Position numbers and translations under genes: made by a program. A DNA stretch of 64,000 nt from JANPBY01 sp031430645 (GTDB lineage Bacteria > Actinomycetota > Actinomycetes > DATJPE01), in the NCBI GenBank assembly GCA_031430645.1, contig JANPBY010000004.1:6699-70698 (forward strand), read 5' to 3'. The notes under the pieces were generated by a model, which saw nothing but the letters and a program-made list of their open reading frames with translations, was not told where the DNA came from and did not search any database. This document shows positions 35,965-44,614 of the stretch, piece by piece; the first letter of the stretch is position 1; the number at the start of each line of letters is the position of its first letter.

Positions 35965-38568
35965 TCAGGCCAACTGCTCGGCGGCCCACGTGGCCAGCTC
36001 AGCCCGGTCGACTTTGGAGTTGTGCCGTACGTCGACGGGGAAGTCCCGCCGGACCAGTACCGCTGCAACTGCCACCTTGGCTACGTCACGAACCGCTGCG
36101 GCCAGCTCGGGATCAGCCAGAATATCTCGGCCTGCCGGGGCTTTCTCAGGCACGACCAAGACCACGACGACCTGCGCCCCAGCAGGGCCGACGCCAACGC
36201 AGGCAGCGGAGCGGACCAGGGTGAGGCCCTCGACCCGTTGTTCAACCCCGACTGGCGTGACCGGACCCTCGGCTGTCGTGACGACGTGGGCCAGCCGTCC
36301 TTCAATCCACAGTCGACCTTCGGAGTCGAGGTGTCCGACATCACCGGTTCGATGCCAGCCGGCGTCACGCGCCGCTCGCGATTCGGTCGCCCAGAGCCGG
36401 TCGTAGCGTTGCTTGGCCCACGGCGCGGCAACCAGCACCTCACCGCTCACCTCGGTCTGGTCGGTCGGGATACCTGTTGCTGCACCGACGTTGTCGAGCG
36501 GGGCGATCCTCAACCGTGCACCAGGAACCGGCCGCCCCACACAGATGCCTTCTCCGCCTTCGCCCACGGCATCGATGTCGGTCAGGCTGATGTCGGCAAC
36601 CGGAAGGACCTCGGTCATGCCGTACGGCGTGTGGGCCTCGGCCGAGGGAAGCAGGTCGCCCATCTGGTGGAGCAGCCCGGACGGGACCGGGGCACCTGCA
36701 CTCATCAATAGACGCACTGATCGCAGGTCGTCACGCCGCACCTCATCGAGGTCACCAGCCGTCGCGACGATGTTGCGCAAGGACGCCGGCGAGGCCCAGA
36801 CCAGGGTCGCTCCGATCGCGCGTACGGCATCCGCGAGGCGCACTGCGTCGAGGGATCCGGGCTTGGTGACGTCCATGTCGGGAACCGCTGAGGCGATCCC
36901 CATCGCGGGGCCGTACAACGCGAAGGGCGCGAACGCGGCAACGAGCCGGTCGCTCGGCACAACGCCATAGAGGTCGATCAGGGCGTCTCGGTTGGCCTCA
37001 ACCTGCCGGTGGAGATAGACGACGCCCTTGGCCGGCCCGGTCGCTCCGGACGTGAACACGACGGCCGCCTCGTCCTCGGGCCCAGGGCCTTCGGGGAGAA
37101 CGACCCCGCGACCGGCTGCTGCCAACGCGGCCAGCGTGGACTCAGCGCCGAGCAGTCTGGCCCGGGTTGCGCTCATCGACCCTGCAGCGAACCGCCTGCC
37201 GCCGATGCGCAGGGCTCGGGCGGCGAGCAACCCACGATCGATGGCGATGAGGTGGTCCGGCCACGCACCGCGAAGGGCGCGGGCTAGACCTCGTGCGCCA
37301 AGTCCGGCATCAGCAACCACGATGACGGCACCGATGCGCCAGCAGGCGTAGACGGCCGCAGTCAGGTCCGCGCCCGGAGGTACGAGGACGGCTACGCGTT
37401 CGCCGCGACGTACTCCTGCTGCCGAGAGCCCAGAGGCCAGCTCGTCGACCACCTGGCTCAGTCGGCTCCAAGAGATCGACCGGCCCCCGACACCGAGTTC
37501 TGCCAGGGCCTGCTCATCGGCTGACGCGGGGTCGGCCGCGCGCTCCGCGAGCGCCGCCCCCATGGGCCGCCGGGCGCGGGCCTGCGCCGGTCTCGGGGTG
37601 ACCGCCTGGTCCTCGGGAACAGCTCCGGCCAGTCCTTCGACCCAGGCCCGCACGTCGTCAAACAACGCTGGCGCATCCTCGGTGACCAGGTGAGAAGCGC
37701 CCTCGTAGCGATGGACGTCGGCGTGCGGAATGCGCTCCAGGAAGTCCTGCAGGTAAAGGTCGGAGAACACCGGATCCGAGGGTCCCCAGGCGAGCAGCAC
37801 CGGCACCTTCAGCCCTCGCACCCCCTCGGCGATCGCGGTGAGCGCGGGCATGGACGGGTGATCGTCTTCGAGGGGGATGTCTGCGACGAAGTCGGCGACG
37901 GCACTGCGCCGGTCGGCGCTCGAATAGGGAGCCGCAAAGGCGTCGCGCACCCCCTTCGGCGGATGGGGTCGTGAAAGGGCAGTGGTGCCGCGAACGAAAG
38001 CCGGAGTCTGCTCGCAGAGCACCCGCAACAGACCGGGGGTGCGCGCAGTCCGGATGAGCGCGGGTGCTGGCGAACCCGCTGGCTGGTGCACCGCGGTGTT
38101 GGTCAGAACCACGCCAGCGAGCTGGTCGGGGTGGGCGAGCGCCCAGCCCAACGACACGGGGCCGCCCCAGTCGTGGGCGACGGTGATGACGGGGCCTTTG
38201 ATCCCGAGGGCATCGGTCAGCCGGCCCAGGTCATCGACGCGCGGGGCCAATCGACGTACCGCTCCGATTCGCTCCGACCAGCCCATGCCCAACTGATCGA
38301 CGGCAACCACGCGCCAACCCACCGGGGGGCGAGCCACCAGCTCTCGCCACAGATAGGACCAGGTCGGGTTGCCGTGGACGCAGACGAGCGTCCCGGCAAG
38401 GGCCGTGTCGGGTCCGGTATCGAGAACATGGAAGCCGCGGGAAGTACCGTCGGCGTCGACCACGTCAACGACCCGAGACCAGCGCGGGTCAAGACCCGGC
38501 AGGTCGTACGGCGGTAGCGATGCGGGAGCCGTCGCAGACTCCCGACGGGCGCGTAGGCCCGCGCTCAC
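35965..38568 (-). CDS. oleBC: OleBC fusion: beta-lactone decarboxylase and beta-lactone synthetase
   Basis: About 867 residues with two domains. Residues ~1-300 are an alpha/beta hydrolase of the haloalkane-dehalogenase type with a nucleophile elbow VAHDWGGPVSLGWA (Asp) and a late His in GASHLVTEDAP: OleB. Residues ~330-867 are an AMP-ligase fold (VVFTSGATGPAKGVV; YGMTEVLPVADI; HRTGDVGHLDSEGRLW): OleC. OleC closes the 2-alkyl-3-hydroxy acid to a beta-lactone and OleB removes CO2 to give a cis-olefin. Such fusions are known from actinobacteria such as Micrococcus luteus. The GTG at 38568 overlaps the oleA stop by 4 nt (GTGA). Confidence 0.9.
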   Translation of the reverse strand: MSAGLRARRESATAPASLPPYDLPGLDPRWSRVVDVVDADGTSRGFHVLDTGPDTALAGTLVCVHGNPTWSYLWRELVARPPVGWRVVAVDQLGMGWSERIGAVRRLAPRVDDLGRLTDALGIKGPVITVAHDWGGPVSLGWALAHPDQLAGVVLTNTAVHQPAGSPAPALIRTARTPGLLRVLCEQTPAFVRGTTALSRPHPPKGVRDAFAAPYSSADRRSAVADFVADIPLEDDHPSMPALTAIAEGVRGLKVPVLLAWGPSDPVFSDLYLQDFLERIPHADVHRYEGASHLVTEDAPALFDDVRAWVEGLAGAVPEDQAVTPRPAQARARRPMGAALAERAADPASADEQALAELGVGGRSISWSRLSQVVDELASGLSAAGVRRGERVAVLVPPGADLTAAVYACWRIGAVIVVADAGLGARGLARALRGAWPDHLIAIDRGLLAARALRIGGRRFAAGSMSATRARLLGAESTLAALAAAGRGVVLPEGPGPEDEAAVVFTSGATGPAKGVVYLHRQVEANRDALIDLYGVVPSDRLVAAFAPFALYGPAMGIASAVPDMDVTKPGSLDAVRLADAVRAIGATLVWASPASLRNIVATAGDLDEVRRDDLRSVRLLMSAGAPVPSGLLHQMGDLLPSAEAHTPYGMTEVLPVADISLTDIDAVGEGGEGICVGRPVPGARLRIAPLDNVGAATGIPTDQTEVSGEVLVAAPWAKQRYDRLWATESRAARDAGWHRTGDVGHLDSEGRLWIEGRLAHVVTTAEGPVTPVGVEQRVEGLTLVRSAACVGVGPAGAQVVVVLVVPEKAPAGRDILADPELAAAVRDVAKVAVAAVLVRRDFPVDVRHNSKVDRAELATWAAEQLA

Positions 38569-39662
38569 CACTCGATTTCGAGGGCGCAGGCGTTGATGCC
38601 GGACCCGATGCCCATGAGCAGCACCCGGTCGCCCGGGGACAACGAGTCAGCCTCCATGGCAAGGGTGCACGGGACAGACGCCGGGCCGATGTTGCCGCGG
38701 CTCGGGAACGTGCTCGGAGCCTTCGCCGGATCGATGTTCAGCGCGTGACAGATCGCCGCAGTGTGCACCTTGGAAATCTGGTGAGAGACGTAGCGGTCCA
38801 TGTCGCTCCAGTCGAACTGAGACTTTGCCTCTGCCCATAGCTCGATCGAGATTTGGATTCCTGCAGCGAACAGCGCCTTGGAATCCGTTCGCATGTCCTC
38901 GAGGGTCCCGACGCAGAGCTCGTGATGCTGGGTGGCCGCTCGCGAGGCTCCACCGAGGACGCGGTGCCCCTCGGGATGCTTGTCCGACCGACCCAGAACC
39001 ATGGCAGCTCCGCCCGAGCCAAGCGTGAGCGACGCGAACTGAGACCAGAGGTCCTCGGCAGTCGTCGAACGCCCAGCCAACCGGTCGAGGGTCAACTCCT
39101 GCGTGCGCCGGCTGCCCTCGCCGTCGACCACCAGGGCGTACTCGACCTGACCGCCGTCGATCATCGTGGCAGCCAACTGCATCGCGTTGACGAATCCGAG
39201 ACAGGCATTGGAGAGATCGAAAGTGAGGCAACTCGTGGCCAGACCAAGTTGATGATGAACGGAGACGGCCTTGCTCGGCTCGAGGTAGTCGCGGCAAACC
39301 GAGGAGTCGATGAGCAGGCCGATCCGGCGAGGGTCGATCCCGGACTCGGCGATCGCCTTCGCGCCGGCCATCACGGCCGCGTCGACGAAGGAAACGTCCT
39401 CGGGCCACCAGCGGCGCTCCTCGATGCCGGCGACCGCGGAGAGCATCCCCGGACGTACGCCGGTGCGTTCGTAGGTCTCGGCGAGCCGCTCATCGAAGGA
39501 AGCCGAGGTCACAACGATCGGCGCGTCGACCGAGGTCACCGACAGGATCGCGGTGTTCTTGTATCGGAACGTGATGTTGCCCGGCATGGCCGAGTCGGGC
39601 GTGACCGACCCCGCAGCGCCAGGGACAGAGTCTGCGGCGGTCGTGGCCGAGTTGTTGCTCAT
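38565..39662 (-). CDS. oleA: OleA thiolase-fold condensing enzyme
   Basis: About 365 residues. Catalytic Cys in LSNACLGFVNAM, His in SHQISKVHTA and Asn in SRGNIGPASVP form the OleA/FabH-like triad. The conserved VEYALVVDGEGSRRTQELTL region fits OleA. It joins two fatty acyl-CoAs head to head into a 2-alkyl-3-ketoacid, the first step of long-chain olefin synthesis. The first ~25 residues are a Ser/Thr/Ala-rich extension; ATG at 39662 chosen, with an internal ATG about 26 codons later also possible. It is the first gene of the operon. Confidence 0.92.
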   Translation of the reverse strand: MSNNSATTAADSVPGAAGSVTPDSAMPGNITFRYKNTAILSVTSVDAPIVVTSASFDERLAETYERTGVRPGMLSAVAGIEERRWWPEDVSFVDAAVMAGAKAIAESGIDPRRIGLLIDSSVCRDYLEPSKAVSVHHQLGLATSCLTFDLSNACLGFVNAMQLAATMIDGGQVEYALVVDGEGSRRTQELTLDRLAGRSTTAEDLWSQFASLTLGSGGAAMVLGRSDKHPEGHRVLGGASRAATQHHELCVGTLEDMRTDSKALFAAGIQISIELWAEAKSQFDWSDMDRYVSHQISKVHTAAICHALNIDPAKAPSTFPSRGNIGPASVPCTLAMEADSLSPGDRVLLMGIGSGINACALEIEW

Positions 39663-39915
39663 CGGGGCCCTTCGAGGCAGGTACTGGAGGTCGCCGGTGC
39701 GGAGGCGGGTGGGCCACCGGAGGGCCTGAGCAGTCTCCCACGACACGCCCGGCGAACTGAAACTCGCCCACCTCGGGCGTGCCTTGCGCCCGCGCAGTTA
39801 GGTCACAGGCTGCACCTGAGCCGTTCACAGGGGACGTACAGGTTCGAGCAGCAGAGTCGCATCCACCAACCGTTTCAGCCCGCCACGACCAATCGCCGAC
39901 GACACGGAGCCCGCG
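39663..39915. promoter_or_regulatory. Divergent spacer between oleA and the dioxygenase gene
   Basis: 253 nt expected to hold the promoters of the ole operon (minus) and the dioxygenase gene (plus). No clear -35/-10 pair, operator symmetry or additional gene was recognised. Confidence 0.35.
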
Positions 39916-40773
39916 ATGTCCCGCTATTCGAACACCGACCAGGAAGACATTCACGAACATGATCGCGGGCTCGCCCACGACCTGCCGATTCTGCTCAGCC
40001 GACGTGGCGCGCTGTCGGTACTCGGGGGGTTTGGCCTGGTGACGCTCAACGGGTGCGCCGCTTCGCCATTGGCGGGAACCGCGAGCACACCACCAGCGAG
40101 CCCTCGCTCGACGCCGAGTGCCTCCGAGTCAAGCACCGGGGCCGCGACGGGTGAGCTGATCCCCGAGGAGACCGCAGGGCCGTTCCCGTCCAACGGGTCC
40201 AACGGGCGCAACGTGCTCAACCAGAGTGGCGTCGTGCGCAGCGACATCACCGCCAGCTTCGGCACGGCCTCCGGTGTGGTCACAGGCGTTCCGCTGACCG
40301 TGACTCTGACCGTCCTCGATTCAAGGAATGGCTCGAGCGCCTACCCGGGAGCGGCGGTCTACCTCTGGCACGCAACGCCGGACGGTCGGTACTCGATGTA
40401 CTCCGACGGGGTGAAAGAGGAGAACTACCTGCGAGGCGTCCAGGAATGCGACGCCGCGGGCCAGGTCACGTTCACGACGATCTACCCAGGGGCATACGAC
40501 GGGCGATGGCCGCACATCCACTTCGAGGTGTATCCCGGTGTTGAGGACGCGGTGAACGCGAGCTCACGACTGCGGACGTCACAACTGGCCTTCCCAGAAA
40601 CGGAGAGTGCGCTGGTCTACGCCACCAACGGATACGCCAACAGCAGCGCGAACCTGGCCGGCAGCTCACTCGAGTCCGACATGGTCTTCAGCGACGGCTA
40701 CTCATTGCAGCTGGCAACGATGTCCGGCACCGTGACCAACGGCATGCTCGCCACCCTCAACGTCCCCGTCTAG
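39916..40773 (+). CDS. Intradiol ring-cleavage dioxygenase-like exported lipoprotein
   Basis: 285 residues. A twin-arginine segment (SRRGALSVLGGFGLVTL) runs into a lipobox (LNGC), so the protein is probably Tat-exported, lipidated and anchored outside the membrane. After a Ser/Thr/Pro linker, the catalytic domain has the iron ligands of intradiol dioxygenases: Tyr in PDGRYSMY, Tyr in YPGAYDGRWP and two His in PHIHFEVY. Cytoplasmic members open catechol or protocatechuate rings; the substrate of exported members is not clear. It converges with the carboxylase gene, the stop codons sharing CTAG. Confidence 0.9.
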   Translation: MSRYSNTDQEDIHEHDRGLAHDLPILLSRRGALSVLGGFGLVTLNGCAASPLAGTASTPPASPRSTPSASESSTGAATGELIPEETAGPFPSNGSNGRNVLNQSGVVRSDITASFGTASGVVTGVPLTVTLTVLDSRNGSSAYPGAAVYLWHATPDGRYSMYSDGVKEENYLRGVQECDAAGQVTFTTIYPGAYDGRWPHIHFEVYPGVEDAVNASSRLRTSQLAFPETESALVYATNGYANSSANLAGSSLESDMVFSDGYSLQLATMSGTVTNGMLATLNVPV

Positions 40774-42770
40774 CCGTCTCCCGCCCGCAGCGTCGCGAGG
40801 ACTTGGTCCAGGACGACTTGGTCCCCTACCGAGACGGGGAGCTCTTTCACGACACCGGGAGCGGATGCGCGGACGACGTGCTCCATCTTCATCGCCTCGA
40901 CCGAGACCACTGGCTGGCCCGCTTCGACGGAGTCCCCTACCGCAACGTGCCACGCCGTGAGCGTTCCCGGCATCGGCGACAGGAGCGGGCCAGCCTGACC
41001 TGGCGCGTCCGGGCGCAGCACCACATGTGCCGGCGCCTCGCGCAGCGCCCACGACTCACCGTTGAGGCCGAGCCAGGTCGTTCCAGCGGTGTACGCGCAT
41101 GACCATCGGACCGACTGACCCCCAGTCGTCACCAACAAGTCCTCGCCGTCGACATCCGCGGAAGCAGTCACCACTGGTGATCCCGCCACGCGAACCTCGA
41201 GGGAACCGGCTCCGCCTCGAGCCTCCAGGGAGACGACCTGGCCGCTCGAGTGCATGACCCGGTGGGCGACCCAGGCCGGGCCCCCCAGGCGCCAGTCGGA
41301 GAGCGTGACGTACGGGTCGTCCGAGGCAAGGGTCCGTTTCCGCTCGACCATTCGCGCGAGAGCCCAGGCGACGTACACGGCCTCCGGCACCGCGTCCGCC
41401 AAGAGCCTGGGCGTCACCGAATCGATGAGTCCCGTGTCGAGTCGACCGGCGCGGACGTCAGGGTCGGCGAGCAGCCCCCGGAGGAACGAGGTGTTCGTCG
41501 TCACGCCCAGCAACGTCAACTCCGAGAGGGCAGAGTCGAGCCGATCCAGGGCGATGGCCCGGTCCTCCCCCCACGCGATCACCTTGGACAGCATCGGGTC
41601 ATAACTGGACCCGATCACAGTCCCGACACTGATCCCCGAGTCGACGCGCACGTGCTCGCGCTCCGGCTCGTTCAGCCGAAGGACTGTCCCGCCCGTGGGC
41701 AGGAATCCCCGGGCCGGATCCTCGGCATAGATCCGAGCCTCGACGGCGTGCCCAAGCATGCGGATGCCTTCCTGCCTGAATCCCAGCGCTTCGCCCGCGG
41801 CTACCCGGAGCTGTTGCTCGACGAGATCGATGCCGGTGACCAGTTCGGTGACGGGGTGCTCGACCTGCAGCCGGGTGTTCATCTCCATGAAGAAGAACTC
41901 TCCGGGACGGTCATCACTCATGATGAACTCCACCGTGCCGGCACCGACGTACCCGCAGGCCAAGGCCGTTTTGACCGCGCTAGCGCCGATGGCTGCTCGC
42001 ACACTTTCCGTGAGCAGGACCGAGGGCGCCTCCTCGATGACCTTCTGGTGGCGGCGCTGCAGGCTGCATTCGCGCTCGCCCAGGTGCACGACGGTGCCGT
42101 GCTGGTCGGCCAGCACCTGAACCTCGATGTGGCGGGGTCGGTCGACGTAGCGCTCGATCAGGAGGGCGTCGTCGCCAAAGGCTGTACGGGCTTCGCGGCG
42201 CGCGGAGGCCAGGGCCGCGGCAAGGTCAGCCGGCTCCTCGACTCGTCGCATGCCCTTGCCCCCGCCGCCGGCGGACGGCTTGATCAGCACCGGGTAGCCG
42301 ATGGCATCAGCTGCGGCGATCAGATCCGAATCCGTGAGACCCGGGACGTGCCGTCCTGGAACGACGGGGACGCCCGCAGCCTCGACGGTCTGCTTCGCGC
42401 GAATCTTGTCGCCCATGGCTTCGATCGCAGCGGGCGGTGGACCGATGAAGACCAGGCCTGCCGTCGCGCACGCCCGGGCGAAGTCGGCATTCTCGGACAA
42501 GAAGCCGTAGCCCGGGTGTACGGCTTCGGCGCCGACCGACAGGGCGGCTGCCACCACGGCGTCGATGTCGAGGTAGCTGCGCCGAGCCTCTGCTGGTCCG
42601 ATCCGAACGGCCACGTCAGCAGCAAGGACATGGCGCGCATCAACGTCGGCATCGCTGTAGACGACCGCGGTGCGGATTCCGAGACGATGGAGTGTGCGTG
42701 TTACGCGGACGGCAATCTCACCGCGGTTGGCGATCAGAACCGTTGAGAACAATGGACTTCCCGGAGACAC
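40770..42770 (-). CDS. Acyl-CoA carboxylase alpha subunit (biotin carboxylase + biotin carrier), methylcrotonyl-CoA type
   Basis: About 666 residues: biotin-carboxylase domain beginning FSTVLIANRGEIAVRV with ATP-grasp loop PSAGGGGKGMR and MEMNTRLQVEHPVTE, a linker domain, and a C-terminal biotinyl domain with the biotin lysine in VEAMKMEHV. It carboxylates its own biotin with bicarbonate and ATP, then passes CO2 to the beta subunit encoded just upstream. The GTG at 42770 lies 4 nt after the beta-subunit stop; the neighbour's sequence suggests methylcrotonyl-CoA (leucine breakdown) as substrate. Confidence 0.9.
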   Translation of the reverse strand: MSPGSPLFSTVLIANRGEIAVRVTRTLHRLGIRTAVVYSDADVDARHVLAADVAVRIGPAEARRSYLDIDAVVAAALSVGAEAVHPGYGFLSENADFARACATAGLVFIGPPPAAIEAMGDKIRAKQTVEAAGVPVVPGRHVPGLTDSDLIAAADAIGYPVLIKPSAGGGGKGMRRVEEPADLAAALASARREARTAFGDDALLIERYVDRPRHIEVQVLADQHGTVVHLGERECSLQRRHQKVIEEAPSVLLTESVRAAIGASAVKTALACGYVGAGTVEFIMSDDRPGEFFFMEMNTRLQVEHPVTELVTGIDLVEQQLRVAAGEALGFRQEGIRMLGHAVEARIYAEDPARGFLPTGGTVLRLNEPEREHVRVDSGISVGTVIGSSYDPMLSKVIAWGEDRAIALDRLDSALSELTLLGVTTNTSFLRGLLADPDVRAGRLDTGLIDSVTPRLLADAVPEAVYVAWALARMVERKRTLASDDPYVTLSDWRLGGPAWVAHRVMHSSGQVVSLEARGGAGSLEVRVAGSPVVTASADVDGEDLLVTTGGQSVRWSCAYTAGTTWLGLNGESWALREAPAHVVLRPDAPGQAGPLLSPMPGTLTAWHVAVGDSVEAGQPVVSVEAMKMEHVVRASAPGVVKELPVSVGDQVVLDQVLATLRAGDG

Positions 42771-42774
42771 GGCG

Positions 42775-44388
42775 CTACATCCGGAAGACGCCGTAGCCCA
42801 CGGGCTCAAGCGGCGCACCTGCACAGGCCGAAAGCGCCAGGCCCACGACCGACCGAGTGTCCTTCGGGTCGATCACGCCGTCATCCCAGAGACGGGCGGT
42901 GCCGTAGTAGGGATTTCCTTGGCGCTCGTACTGCTCCCGGATCGGCACCTTGAACGACTCCTCGTCCGCTGCAGACCAGGTCTCGCCGCGATCCTCGAGG
43001 GAGTCTCGGCGCACTGTTGCGAGCACTGAGGCCGCTTGGTCGCCACCCATGACGGAGATCCGCGCGTTGGGCCAGGTGAAGAGGAACCGAGGTGAGTACG
43101 CGCGTCCGCACATCGAATAGTTGCCGGCGCCGAAGGAGCCACCGATGACCACGGTCAGCTTGGGGACTCGAGCACAGGCGACCGCCGTCACCATCTTGGC
43201 TCCGTGCTTAGCGATCCCTGCGGCTTCGTAGTCGCGGCCGACCATGAACCCGGTGATGTTCTGCAAGAACAACAACGGGATTTGCCGCCTGTCGCAGAGC
43301 TGGATGAAGTGCGCGCCCTTCAAAGCTGATTCGCCGAACAAGACACCGTTGTTGGCAACGACGCCCACTGGATGGCCGTGGATGTGCGCGAACCCGGTGA
43401 CCAGGGTGGGCGCATAGTTCCTCTTGAACTCCTGGAACCGACTCCCGTCCACGATGCGGGCGATCACCTCGCGGACGTCGTACTGAGTGCGCGGGTCGAC
43501 CGGCACAACGCCGTAGAGCTGGGCGACGTCGACCGCGGGTTCCTCGACTGACTGCCGTAACCACGGTGCCGCCCCAGCAGGCGGGCAAGTCGCCACGATC
43601 TCCCGAACGATGCGCAGCGCATCGACGTCGTCCTCCGCGAGATGGTCGGCGACGCCCGACTTTCGCGCATGCACATCGCCGCCGCCTAGATCCTCAGCCG
43701 TAACGACCTCGCCGGTCGCGGCCTTCACCAGCGGTGGCCCACCCAGGAAGATGGTCCCTTGGTTGCGCACGATCACGGTTTCATCGCTCATGGCAGGGAC
43801 GTAGGCGCCTCCGGCCGTGCACGATCCGAGAACCGCAGCCACCTGCGGGATACCGATCGCCGACAACCTCGCCTGGTTGAAAAAGATCCGCCCGAAGTGA
43901 TCACGGTCGGGAAACACCTCGTCCTGCATTGGTAGGAACGCCCCGCCGGAGTCGACGAGATAGAGACACGGCAGCCGGTTCTCCAGCGCGACCTCCTGGG
44001 CGCGAAGGTGCTTCTTCACCGTGAGCGGAAAGTAAGTGCCCCCCTTCACCGTGGCGTCGTTGGCCACGATCAGGCACTCGCGACCCGCGACCCGGCCGAT
44101 GCCGGTGATCAACCCCGCACCCGGCGCTTCGTCGTCATAGAGGCCGTTGGCTGCCAGCGGTGACAGCTCGAGGAAGGGCGACCCAGGATCGAGCAACTCA
44201 TCCACCCGGTCGCGCGGCAACAACTTGCCGCGCTCGACATGCTTGACCCGGGCCCTCTCGGGTCCCCCCTCGCGATTCCTGGCCAACCGCCCATGCAAGT
44301 CACCGACGAGCTCGCGGTGCGCCACCTCGTTCGCGGCAAAGGCCGCGCTACGCGGGTCGCAGGCTGACTGCAGCTCAGTTCCACTCAC
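42775..44388 (-). CDS. Acyl-CoA carboxylase beta subunit, methylcrotonyl-CoA carboxyltransferase type
   Basis: About 537 residues. N-terminal crotonase-like half with LVDSGGAFLPMQDEVFPDRDHFG and GSCTAGGAYVPAMSDE, and C-terminal half with LFLQNITGFMVGRDYEAAGI and GGSFGAGNYSMCGRAYSPRF. The FLPMQDEVFPDRDHFGRIF region is characteristic of MCC beta rather than propionyl-CoA carboxylase. It moves carboxyl from biotin to 3-methylcrotonyl-CoA in leucine catabolism. The GTG at 44388 is preferred. No acyl-CoA dehydrogenase or HMG-CoA lyase gene of the pathway is adjacent, which is slightly unusual. Confidence 0.9.
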   Translation of the reverse strand: MSGTELQSACDPRSAAFAANEVAHRELVGDLHGRLARNREGGPERARVKHVERGKLLPRDRVDELLDPGSPFLELSPLAANGLYDDEAPGAGLITGIGRVAGRECLIVANDATVKGGTYFPLTVKKHLRAQEVALENRLPCLYLVDSGGAFLPMQDEVFPDRDHFGRIFFNQARLSAIGIPQVAAVLGSCTAGGAYVPAMSDETVIVRNQGTIFLGGPPLVKAATGEVVTAEDLGGGDVHARKSGVADHLAEDDVDALRIVREIVATCPPAGAAPWLRQSVEEPAVDVAQLYGVVPVDPRTQYDVREVIARIVDGSRFQEFKRNYAPTLVTGFAHIHGHPVGVVANNGVLFGESALKGAHFIQLCDRRQIPLLFLQNITGFMVGRDYEAAGIAKHGAKMVTAVACARVPKLTVVIGGSFGAGNYSMCGRAYSPRFLFTWPNARISVMGGDQAASVLATVRRDSLEDRGETWSAADEESFKVPIREQYERQGNPYYGTARLWDDGVIDPKDTRSVVGLALSACAGAPLEPVGYGVFRM

Positions 44389-44453
44389 GCGCCGACCGTA
44401 GCCCGAACCCGCCCCCGACGAAGGCAGCGGCACACGAACGTCCAGCAGGCAAA

Positions 44454-44588
44454 GGCACGACGAGGGGCCGAACTCCCGCAGAGTTCGTACGGAGCACGAC
44501 GAGGGGCCGAACTCCCGCAGAGTTCGTAGGGAGCACGCCGAAGGCGGCGGGTGTAGAACTCGAAGGGAGTTCGGCCCCTCGTCGTGCC
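44454..44588. repeat. Palindromic element B, copy 2 (variable arms, conserved core, duplicated left half)
   Basis: Right arm 44565-44588 is the exact complement of 44454-44477 (24 bp), and again of 44494-44516 (23 bp), because the left half is duplicated as a 39-bp direct repeat (44456-44494 and 44495-44533, one mismatch). The core 44513-44570 matches copy 1 at 55 of 58 bases. Inner stems GAGTTC/GAACTC and CGCCG-AAGG-CGGCG are kept. It lies 26 nt after the stop of the phosphatase gene. Confidence 0.92.
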
Positions 44589-44614
44589 GCCCCGCGACCC
44601 CTCAACTAAAACCC

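Noticed and set aside
20012..44588. Element B as a CRISPR repeat, IS or MITE
   Set aside because: Only two distant copies, no spacers, no transposase, and no clear target-site duplication of flanking DNA; arms differ between copies, unlike terminal inverted repeats of one MITE family.
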